Part shown: piece by piece, positions 6,701 to 10,439 of the stretch
Layout of the letters: every line of letters starts with the position of its first letter
How positions within the stretch are numbered: position 1 is the stretch's first letter
NCBI GenBank assembly: GCA_030849805.1
Contig: JASANZ010001703.1
Coordinates: 1 to 10,439, forward strand
Direction of reading: 5' to 3'
Length of the DNA: 10,439 bases
Origin: Sergeia podlipaevii
Taxonomy: Eukaryota; Euglenozoa; Kinetoplastea; Trypanosomatida; Trypanosomatidae
Notes under the pieces: model-generated
The model's database searches: none
Seen by the model: only the letters and a program-made list of their open reading frames with translations
What the model was told of the DNA's origin: nothing
Translations under genes and position numbers: made by a program

Positions 6701-9500
6701 GACGAAGCGTGCAGCACAAGCCCAACTCGTCCGCCGCAACGGTATCAATGGGCAGTGACGGCAGGGCAGCGGTACCACCAAGCGTGTTCGATGGCACAAA
6801 ATAAGACAGCAGCGCCAGTGCTTCGGTCTCCAACCTGGCTGGATCAAGAAGCCGCTCTGGTGACACGGAATCATCTCTCGTAGCGAGCAGAGGACGCTGC
6901 ATAGAGCGAAGGAGCTGGTCAGTACGGAGAGGGACAGCAGCAAGGAGGGCTGATCCACCGTCGCGGTGGTGATGAGGTGCAGAACCACTATTCACGTGAG
7001 GTTCGTTATCGAAGCCTTCTCTGCTTGATTGTGCCGTCGTAGCACCATACATAGATGACTGCGGCGGGTTGGTAGAGGTGACAGGCACAAGATACGAGGT
7101 CACAGTGCCAACTGGTGAAATGCTTGCGTCCGATGCGGTCCTTCGCATAGCTGCCCTGTTGACAGGTGCAACTGCCACCTCAGCTGCAGTGCTCAAAGGT
7201 GACAGAGAGGGTTGCAACTGAAGCAGCGCATTGATGTCATGTGTTGCGTATAGCGTACCCAGCTTCACCGCAAACTGGAGGGCGTAGCGAGACGAACTCA
7301 GATCCCTCTCAAGGCGACTTAGCAAGGACTGTGGGTGCCGCCCGCGATACGAACTCTGGCTTCGGCTGTGACTGCGCTGCTGACGTCCAGTCAACAGTGC
7401 CTCGACTGGCTGTGGTGTGACGAGAGAGAGAGTAGCAGCCACGTCTGTGCGTGTGCGCGCAGAGTGAGGAGTGGGCTTGTCAGGAGACACAAAGTACTTG
7501 GCTAGATATCCCACCGATCTGCGCACCCCGGCACAGCAAGATGCCGAAGTGGCGATCGTGGCCTTACCAATATCAGCGATATGATCTCTCCGCTCATAGC
7601 ACGCTTCCCCTCGTTCCCGCATGCAGTCTAGGAAGGTTGACACGACGTGGTCCGCGTACACATCAACTGACTGACCGGCTCCAAGCACTCGTGATGTCAA
7701 GAGCGAGGGATCAACCGCACTATAGGAGGTATTCATACTAGCAAACTGCATACCAGGCTCCCCGCCAGGCCCTCTCCCTGAGACAGGAGGTGTGATACCC
7801 AAGCTGAGCGGTGCAACACTGTCCTTCCCAACAGGCTTCCAAGGCGACGGTGAAGACCCTCCGCTCGGCACAACCGATGGGTTTTTAGGTGTACCAGAGA
7901 TATAACTATGATCATTAGCGTTGCCTCGCCCACTCTTTGGGGAGGACAAAGCCCCGATGGCCTCCCCAAAAGCCTTGACTATTTCAAATGGATTCACCAC
8001 TATCGCACCACTCTGCTGTTTCAGCGGTGGCGGCGGTTGATGACGCTTCAAGTACTGCTTTGCAAGGTAATCAGAAAGGCCAAGTAGAAAGCCAAAAGAA
8101 TGCCCATTCGGGACATTCGAGCTCCTACTGCTGAACCGTTGGGGCGGTGGCGGCTCCTGCTTCACTCCTTGCTGCTGCTGCTGCTGAAACTCCATAAAAG
8201 TCGCCCTAGCAAGTCCGCTAGCCCCAAAGAACCACACCCACAACGCGGCTGGTGTTCCCTGCTGCCTCACTTCGTGAAGTTGCTGCTCTGCTGTCATGAA
8301 AGCCGTAGCATCGGCCTTTCCTCCGCTCTCTGCCGCCGTTGCCGATGCCACTCGGTCCGTTACATACGTGTAGAGGCATGCGTGCAGTGACTTCAGCATC
8401 GGAGTGGGCCGGACCTTTACCTTGCTGCTGGCTTTGGTGAAGTTTTTTTTTGCCACTTCATCATCAATACTATCATCGTGTCTGCACGTGCCATTCTCCA
8501 AGAGTGGTTGAAAAAGCGTCTCATATAGGTGTTGCGACACGGCCAGCACCACATCCAAGAATCGGGTCCACTGTAACGGTGACAGCTTCTCAAAGTCCAT
8601 TTGACCCTCAGCAGCAAAGCCCTTGCTATTATGGCCGATTGCAGGCGTTGGCTTCTCTCTCTCATCCACCGTCTTATTTTTTCGCCTCCCCTGCCAAGAC
8701 TGCTCGCGACAGCTTCCGGCCGCAACCACTTCAACCGTCACTGGCGCTGATTTTGCTCGTTGTTCACTCGTCTGACCCTCGCATTGCACGCCCTCCTCCT
8801 CATCGTCTCCGTCCAAAAACACTCTGCTAAGGGCAGTTTGCTTCCCATCATCTGCAGAGGCTATTTCACGCAATAGCCGATTCATGCTGTCCAGCAGGTA
8901 AAAGAGCCGCCCCTTGGCTTCCATCTCAAGCGGAAGCTCCTCAACTGCCCCACTCGAAGTGGTATTCGCCTTAGTGCTCCTTGATGGCCCAAGCGGCACC
9001 TTAACGAAGGGAGTCGTGGTGGTAGTGGTGGCGCCGCCGCTGCTGTGGCTGGGTGGACTCTTGCGAGTAAAATTTGGTCGTTGCTTAACAATGGGACACG
9101 ACAATCGCGGTGGGTCTTGACAACTAGTCGACTCCCCCTGACGTGCTGCCAGTCTGGCCTCTGTGAAGCTCGCCCTGTTAAGCATAGTGAGAACCTGGTC
9201 GCTTGGTTCCTCTTTCAGCGAGGCCGAAACGCGTAAAGCCACACCAACGGCAATTTCCTCGCTTGAAGCTGCGAAAGATTGACCATTCACTTGGTATCGG
9301 TGGGAAAGATGAGGCTCATATGGAAAGACAGCGCACATGACCAGTTTTAAACTAGGAATAGACGAAAAATGCAATGTGGCAGTGTGACTACGGTCGCTTG
9401 CTTCTGGGGTAGCATTCTCTTCAGCAGTTGACACATAGCTCCGTAAAAACTCGTACAAGGCGCTACTCGAGGAACGCGGTGGGAGGTCGCTCACGTCCAT
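714..9500 (-). CDS. Giant protein with C-terminal Ser/Thr protein kinase domain (2928 aa)
   Basis: Single uninterrupted minus-strand frame, ATG at 9498-9500, TAA at 714-716. Start choice: it is the first ATG of the transcript, since no minus-strand ATG occurs between 9501 and 10131. Residues 1 to about 2370 match no family I recognise. They alternate helical-looking Leu/Trp/Cys-rich islands (about 193-235, 295-339, 610-676, 881-1128, 1304-1338, 1479-1511, 1558-1586, 1643-1686, 1726-1749, 1796-1849, 2176-2206, 2296-2365) with Ser/Thr/Ala/Gly/Gln-rich linkers, suggesting a scaffold with disordered spacers. An acidic cluster (1896-1931) precedes two copies of a 29-residue motif (1982-2010, 2049-2077). 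The C-terminus is a kinase domain with all catalytic residues present, so ATP-dependent Ser/Thr phosphorylation is likely; substrate and pathway are unknown. No signal peptide or clear membrane segment is seen, so a soluble intracellular protein is inferred. One ambiguous base (796) makes residue 2902 unresolved. The gene call is very secure, the kinase call secure; the role is unknown. Confidence 0.95.
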   Translation of the reverse strand: MDVSDLPPRSSSSALYEFLRSYVSTAEENATPEASDRSHTATLHFSSIPSLKLVMCAVFPYEPHLSHRYQVNGQSFAASSEEIAVGVALRVSASLKEEPSDQVLTMLNRASFTEARLAARQGESTSCQDPPRLSCPIVKQRPNFTRKSPPSHSSGGATTTTTTPFVKVPLGPSRSTKANTTSSGAVEELPLEMEAKGRLFYLLDSMNRLLREIASADDGKQTALSRVFLDGDDEEEGVQCEGQTSEQRAKSAPVTVEVVAAGSCREQSWQGRRKNKTVDEREKPTPAIGHNSKGFAAEGQMDFEKLSPLQWTRFLDVVLAVSQHLYETLFQPLLENGTCRHDDSIDDEVAKKNFTKASSKVKVRPTPMLKSLHACLYTYVTDRVASATAAESGGKADATAFMTAEQQLHEVRQQGTPAALWVWFFGASGLARATFMEFQQQQQQGVKQEPPPPQRFSSRSSNVPNGHSFGFLLGLSDYLAKQYLKRHQPPPPLKQQSGAIVVNPFEIVKAFGEAIGALSSPKSGRGNANDHSYISGTPKNPSVVPSGGSSPSPWKPVGKDSVAPLSLGITPPVSGRGPGGEPGMQFASMNTSYSAVDPSLLTSRVLGAGQSVDVYADHVVSTFLDCMRERGEACYERRDHIADIGKATIATSASCCAGVRRSVGYLAKYFVSPDKPTPHSARTRTDVAATLSLVTPQPVEALLTGRQQRSHSRSQSSYRGRHPQSLLSRLERDLSSSRYALQFAVKLGTLYATHDINALLQLQPSLSPLSTAAEVAVAPVNRAAMRRTASDASISPVGTVTSYLVPVTSTNPPQSSMYGATTAQSSREGFDNEPHVNSGSAPHHHRDGGSALLAAVPLRTDQLLRSMQRPLLATRDDSVSPERLLDPARLETEALALLSYFVPSNTLGGTAALPSLPIDTVAADELGLCCTLRLIQNVMMAVSYYQAADGSGADLEGAPSLTLDSLFGFQHSGMWGPVLRAWRRTMIQGAATAVRCQHALVATLFLAVLTECDVACEGHIKQGPLTETDAIPRGLGMTSATTSFVIQWVAAFGPIADTTWHLLRCGHRSPKSLEAATWHLAGLAAYFTQLCRAILPSTPMLRRRYAKAVTVARRRAQNSQGKRYEKQSGGAGAVGHASDVDDVEGDGAMEERMRRLYNQIQAELMQPSEQLIFLPLVKFLNDIAVLEEEEERPEEQSVAAVESSAGVYTSSTGGALERGKGQHGAADGIGAELHWDGDEGYLTDADSVSSNDWLTPDADSSVGSPALNSGSRGHRMNEGATAAMEHRRASNNPYKYAREGSDRGGEFTWKDLCVHYFLEIVDVLLHAAWYLPSKPAFLVTSFATLTSSPSQPLWGIKHKASADKQASTSAMRTVQSYVGRHCNRVMQVAMERGFTLSTEDIQGLQAAIADTQAVADPVSDRPRKLTTTTTTVTAATNSSFASPATASILQSNETNGNYTEEALVLEESTGDVLTPTHTMWWPLEGFHRCLHVRRVVVHAQLLTRFLEDANDGSHRDADESESGGGSAGVKNMEDSAKQNSSQDRCPPQDRGCVGPTAHQRFIMTGVSLLLDTANGACTQLLSLPCARFGSSASVSPTLTASAAAAAAAHSATCVPFMALPSSAALPSSSSFTAQRQRQQRSQRSLRDARRLCGDFWLRIQVLRLITFATIPISAQVQEILSKKLKGRQGSPTAAAAAAAEPLDFTRRAEQLPEGSSQPSRPSVLSRNYCTTYVRLLFLRFVQACYSRCYTAPVVTAAAAAGGAGSGSGHHGNISSSSFGTMPRCWTTAATGSGGIDSLHGITQQLWWTYMYELLRALRHLCWHHTEAHRTAHKLAIPSVLARFLVDSVEGSSEATTGTASPCVEGLGGAGSSGAGVRSAENSVITWSPRPVEGCLDDSSSDSGDGQDSTCKAKEFIDFEDEEDNSDGKKSDITNKGTASTLLPSHFLKPAFSATGAAFALPPRPSPPPPMSAGTSASPPPFVVPKLSFVGLRPPLYFTSSGDTGAAQDAIRTKETESVNQSSTPLGVNTRGGVASPLPRLPAPPGLPPIVPKLSFAGLRPPLYFTSSGDTGAAQDAILTKDLGRGDERNATLVSASTSSAASDAAGRAALSSPSPPAFTHVGEGNRQFTTTAGSATPLSHLHVTKQPLLMANSSSQPHRRAASPTGQARGLLPASIAAELVLCLGTQLLQRESGTIMYAYTVSSLTERKAPMPVLSLVHMRQHSSHYGGTAAASAAGLALPIGGSDGGTHSGSGSGGARMAKSSSARSNGSSGSGGIVTPVLPLHVVASGTHGPPAFHVLCGLHSFMRQCKQPAVLDRIAAWAEEHWLTAQRRHHQSSQQREMKDTEEEEGVLLACGLYVLLQLTLPRREGLYGVKARRRLGAGGYGSVLAATYEGGDTGEAAATTAAVSAEQRGERGNDTRKEGRDEGRSAAAAQIRARERQLFREHGDLAIKLMPFQLHGAASELLPVCHSEVLAMYRMQGHPHIVSLLTFGSTDTEFFVVMPHYKGGSLHAWRTSHHAIGCDALTQRITPVTANFNSASSSPGSAPLMRTACQSAGGKAAASACSPSSPLSPSFTLLGICTALFTQVLKAVFHLHRHHIRHGDIKADNLFIDDVQTVFIHKEVSSSVTKRAVMVASSAKPRQYHIPRTIRLGDFGSCDTCEDDDLRALLGDIEGGEARFVAGRWGFGKGTETVQPPELLFVHRRYQVLRGLLEDQQQQQRQGQRSESQQRTTTVKGPVPMQEKTGATAAGASSKERGTGAKASMSAITTSPVISFSDLSAWRGVLRRVELSVDMWACGCLLYEMLTGQALFGEARMNRAFLLATSAVVPFSPSLPGNTAATAPPLTALEDHDTSDLVKTVGEDVVQFMSKLLSVHPMHRPTAKEALNEWKEIVDRHPHXRLSHEQADGLRKRILLAALMPGFIRK
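816..2381 (-). other. Protein kinase domain with large insertions (about residues 2374-2895)
   Basis: Kinase subdomains read in order. Glycine loop GAGGYGSV starts at residue 2382; the ATP-anchoring lysine is K2454 in AIKL; the helix-C glutamate is probably E2474 before GHPHIVSLL. The catalytic loop HGDIKADN has D2606, K2608 and N2611. DFG starts at D2656, PPE ends at E2700 (in place of APE), the subdomain IX aspartate is D2796 in VDMWACG, and the subdomain XI arginine is R2882 in HRPTAKEAL. All residues for phosphotransfer are present, so activity is expected. HGD replaces HRD, a non-RD catalytic loop, so activation-loop phosphorylation may not be the main switch. Insertions swell the fold to about 520 residues: roughly 50 before K2454, 50-60 before helix E, 30 between N2611 and DFG, 20 in the activation segment and 80 after PPE (Gln/Ser/Thr/Lys-rich). 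The divergence prevents safe family placement. Domain edges are approximate. Confidence 0.93.
1335..1349 (-). repeat. Glutamine run inside the kinase insertion (from Q2718)
   Basis: A CAG run gives DQQQQQRQGQ within the insertion between PPE (E2700) and the subdomain IX aspartate (D2796). It marks this part of the kinase as a low-complexity, probably surface-exposed loop rather than core fold. Confidence 0.75.
3270..3356 (-). repeat. Duplicated coding motif, copy 2 (residues 2049-2077)
   Basis: Second copy of the 29-residue segment, core PKLSFAGLRPPLYF followed by TSSGDTGAAQDAI, again directly preceded by a Pro-rich run (LPRLPAPPGLPP). It begins 67 residues after copy 1. The 38 residues between the copies are Ser/Thr/Gly/Pro-rich and not obviously related to the region after copy 2, so the duplication is limited to this block or the spacers have diverged beyond recognition. 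The excess of silent over replacement differences says the peptide, not the DNA, has been conserved since the duplication. Confidence 0.95.
3471..3557 (-). repeat. Duplicated coding motif, copy 1 (residues 1982-2010)
   Basis: First copy, in protein order, of a 29-residue segment whose core reads PKLSFVGLRPPLYF followed by TSSGDTGAAQDAI. It directly follows a Pro-rich stretch (SPPPPM...SPPPF). It aligns without gaps to copy 2 at 3270-3356, with start points 201 bases (67 codons) apart. Of 87 aligned bases 14 differ, yet only two residues change (V1982 to I, V1989 to A); the remaining changes are synonymous. The Thr-Lys-acidic sequence just after the motif is also shared (RTKE versus LTKD). I know of no named domain with this sequence; a docking or phosphorylation motif is an inference. 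Confidence 0.95.
3708..3815 (-). other. Acidic Ser-rich cluster (residues 1896-1931)
   Basis: Fourteen of 36 residues are Asp or Glu, interleaved with serines in S-x-x-D/E spacing (for example DDSSSDSGDG and FEDEEDNSDG). This spacing resembles casein kinase 2 type target sites. The cluster lies about 50 residues before the first copy of the duplicated motif, in a region that otherwise looks disordered. Phosphorylation is an inference from composition only. Confidence 0.6.
4221..4235 (-). repeat. Alanine run (A1756-A1760) followed by Gly/Ser linker
   Basis: Five GCT codons lead into a GGAGSGSG stretch. This is a flexible linker between the helical islands around 1726-1749 and 1796-1849. Confidence 0.7.
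4404..4427 (-). repeat. Alanine run, nearly pure GCT triplets (A1692-A1699)
   Basis: Eight alanine codons, seven of them identical GCT, make a microsatellite inside the gene. It follows the helical island ending near residue 1686 and is likely length-variable. Confidence 0.8.
4678..4698 (-). repeat. Alanine run, GCn codons (A1602-A1608)
   Basis: Seven alanine codons in a row (GCC/GCT mix) form a linker in front of the helical island that starts near residue 1643. The mixed codons suggest it is less prone to slippage than a pure triplet run. Confidence 0.75.
8171..8186 (-). repeat. CAG triplet run encoding six glutamines (Q439-Q444)
   Basis: Plus-strand GCT/CTG repeats read as CAG codons on the coding strand, giving EFQQQQQQG, followed shortly by a PPPP run. 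It is a low-complexity linker between helical segments and probably length-polymorphic between strains. Confidence 0.8.
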
Positions 9501-9600
9501 AGCTGTATCGGTTTTCGTTGCTGTAGCGATGGCAAAACTGTGACCTCTGGGTGTCCCAAAAAGTGGATACGTTCTTCTCTTTCTTGTTTCTTTTCTTCAA

Positions 9601-9616
9601 CTTCAAAAAAAGGACC
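9601..9616 (-). promoter_or_regulatory. Alternative short-leader trans-splice acceptor
   Basis: A short CC-T7 tract is followed by GAAG, with AG at 9601-9602; the leader would be 100 bases. Just downstream the RNA is strongly purine-rich (about 9570-9600), which could act as a splicing enhancer, though this is inference. The tract is weaker than the two upstream ones. Confidence 0.25.
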
Positions 9617-9690
9617 TTTTTATAATCCTTTGCCCAAGCTAATTGAGAAAGCAACTATTACTGTAAACAATATATCTGTACCTATATAAA

Positions 9691-9745
9691 CTTCCACCAC
9701 GTGTACAGCACACAGTGACACACCAAAAAAATGACAAAAAAAAAA
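9691..9745 (-). promoter_or_regulatory. Alternative trans-splice acceptor
   Basis: T10 and T7 tracts (9736-9745, 9725-9731) on the minus strand are followed by a pyrimidine-poor stretch, and the first AG is at 9691-9692. Use would give a 190-base leader, a common length in trypanosomatids. Confidence 0.3.
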
Positions 9746-9866
9746 TACTATGTTCTACAAAAATGAAGCAAAATAAACGCACGTCGCAAATATATGTAGG
9801 TATATCAGCCCGTCTACACAAGAACCAAAAAAAAACTAAATATCAGAAACTATAATAGCTAGCGCA

Positions 9867-9893
9867 GCTAACAACTAAAAAAATCCTGTTAGC
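9867..9893 (-). repeat. 7-bp inverted repeat with 13-base loop
   Basis: GCTAACA at 9867-9873 pairs with TGTTAGC at 9887-9893; the loop is A-rich on the plus strand, U-rich in RNA. It sits 31 bases from the stronger stem at 9925-9944, so the two could form a structured block in the leader. Alone it is weak and could be chance. Confidence 0.45.
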
Positions 9894-9924
9894 CACACAC
9901 CCACAAGAAAAAAAAAGGCACCAC

Positions 9925-9944
9925 AAGAGGCAGATATGCCTCTT
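9925..9944 (-). repeat. Perfect 8-bp inverted repeat with 4-base loop
   Basis: AAGAGGCA at 9925-9932 is matched by TGCCTCTT at 9937-9944 around a four-base loop. In the minus-strand transcript it would form a compact stem-loop. If splicing occurs at 9991 it lies about 45 bases inside the leader. No known riboregulator family is recognised. Confidence 0.6.
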
Positions 9945-9990
9945 CACTACCGTCAAATATATGACACAACAAAGTGTCTAATGCCACTTA

Positions 9991-10065
9991 CTATATCACA
10001 CCAAAAAAAAAAAAAGTAGAACAACAAAACAATATTTTTAAAAAAGCAAAAAGAAAACAAAAACC
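9991..10065 (-). promoter_or_regulatory. Best candidate trans-splice acceptor for the kinase mRNA
   Basis: The minus strand from about 10065 to 10003 is strongly T-rich and ends in T13 (10003-10015). The first AG after it is at 9991-9992, ten bases on. This would give a 490-base 5' leader, free of ATG. It is the longest polypyrimidine signal upstream of the gene, and its first AG is close, as expected for a kinetoplastid acceptor. Alternatives nearer the start codon exist (9691 and 9601). Confidence 0.45.
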
Positions 10066-10323
10066 AATCCGTTCAATATATTCCGCAAAACGTTTAGAAA
10101 AAAAAAAAAGAATTATTCGCTCGATACACAACATTATCATGCCGCAACACACAGTACAACGCACTACATCACAACACACAAATCAAACACGAAAAACAAG
10201 TACACAATAACAAAACATTGCCGTCACTCAAACAACCAAACAACTCAAGCGCGTCAGCCATTGATTGCATTTGGTTTGACTTCATACCGGGTGGTCCGAT
10301 TATTGGTCGATTGTTATGCATCA

Positions 10324-10376
10324 TGCGCGCACACACACATTCATACATACCATGCACGCACGTACACGCACATGCA
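10324..10376. repeat. CA/TG-rich microsatellite-like stretch
   Basis: An imperfect run of CA dinucleotides with CG, TA and CAT interruptions. It reads as TG-rich in the minus-strand transcript. It follows directly after the possible end of the upstream reading frame, as is common in trypanosomatid 3' UTRs. Confidence 0.6.
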
Positions 10377-10381
10377 GCCGA

Positions 10382-10438
10382 TCAGATTTCAAGGACTATG
10401 AGTTGCATCTCATCGACGGTGTCTCGGATATATGCTTG
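10382..10438 (-). CDS. Possible C-terminal end of upstream gene (partial)
   Basis: The frame is open from the window edge for 18 codons and stops with TGA at 10382-10384, ending EMQLIVLEI. Its support is indirect: base composition changes sharply here from A-rich or CA-repeat sequence to balanced sequence, and the strand agrees with the direction shown by the poly-T tracts. The same bases also carry an open plus-strand frame from an ATG at 10398, which would mean a divergent strand switch, but no polypyrimidine tract precedes it on that strand. Too short to recognise a product. Confidence 0.3.
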   Translation of the reverse strand, partial: QAYIRDTVDEMQLIVLEI

Positions 10439-10439
10439 T

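Larger units (their letters stand above)
9501..10381 (-). other. 5' leader and intergenic region upstream of the kinase gene
   Basis: AT-rich, with A runs only on the plus strand (9736-9745, 9827-9835, 9908-9916, 10003-10015, 10098-10109), so the minus-strand RNA is U-rich. No coding sequence is supported. There is no minus-strand ATG from 9501 to 10131, against eight ATGs on the plus strand over the same stretch, so the leader has no upstream AUG wherever the acceptor lies in it. Two small inverted repeats sit at 9867-9893 and 9925-9944. The far end (10324-10376) is CA/TG-rich. No conventional promoter is expected or seen. Confidence 0.7.

Noticed and set aside
9617..9626. TATA-like sequence near the start codon
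   Set aside because: Chance AT-rich sequence; trypanosomatid protein genes are not driven by TATA promoters, and this lies inside the likely leader.
9463..9654. Overlapping upstream frame that could act as a uORF
   Set aside because: Its first codon is TTG, not ATG, and it is preceded by no ATG in the leader; no reason to think it is translated.
10169..10357. Minus-strand frame of 62 codons in the right flank
   Set aside because: It begins in the TG-repeat stretch, ends within A/C-rich low-complexity sequence, and resembles no protein.

Overview
The window looks like a piece of a trypanosomatid (kinetoplastid) nuclear chromosome. It holds one very long uninterrupted reading frame (2928 codons, no sign of introns) on the minus strand. 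On both sides lie AT-rich, gene-poor stretches in which every homopolymer A run of 9 or more is on the plus strand, so the minus-strand transcript carries many poly-T/polypyrimidine tracts followed by AG. That is the layout expected for polycistronic transcription with SL trans-splicing. The coding sequence is moderately GC-rich with many CAG/GCA-type triplet runs, also common in this group. Genus cannot be assigned, and another intron-poor protist is not strictly excluded.

Layout in transcription order (right to left). 10382-10438 may be the last 18 codons of an upstream minus-strand gene. 9501-10381 is intergenic plus the 5' leader of the main gene. It has a CA/TG-rich microsatellite-like stretch, T-rich tracts (as mRNA), at least three plausible splice acceptors and two small inverted repeats. 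It also has a 631-base stretch with no ATG on the minus strand. 714-9500 is the giant gene. 1-713 is its 3' UTR and the intergenic region before the next gene, with several further polypyrimidine/AG signals and no convincing coding sequence.

The encoded protein of 2928 residues ends in a serine/threonine-type protein kinase domain (about residues 2374-2895). All core catalytic residues are present: glycine loop near 2382, K2454, E2474, D2606, N2611, D2656. The kinase is stretched to about twice normal size by low-complexity insertions and carries HGD in place of HRD. The roughly 2370 residues before it alternate predicted helical, Leu/Trp/Cys-rich islands with Ser/Ala/Gly/Thr/Gln-rich linkers, and match no family I can name. 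A 29-residue segment is present twice (1982-2010 and 2049-2077). The copies differ at 14 of 87 nucleotides but only 2 residues, so this peptide appears to be under strong protein-level constraint. It is the most interesting item in the window. I see no mobile element, CRISPR array, tRNA, rRNA or toxin gene.
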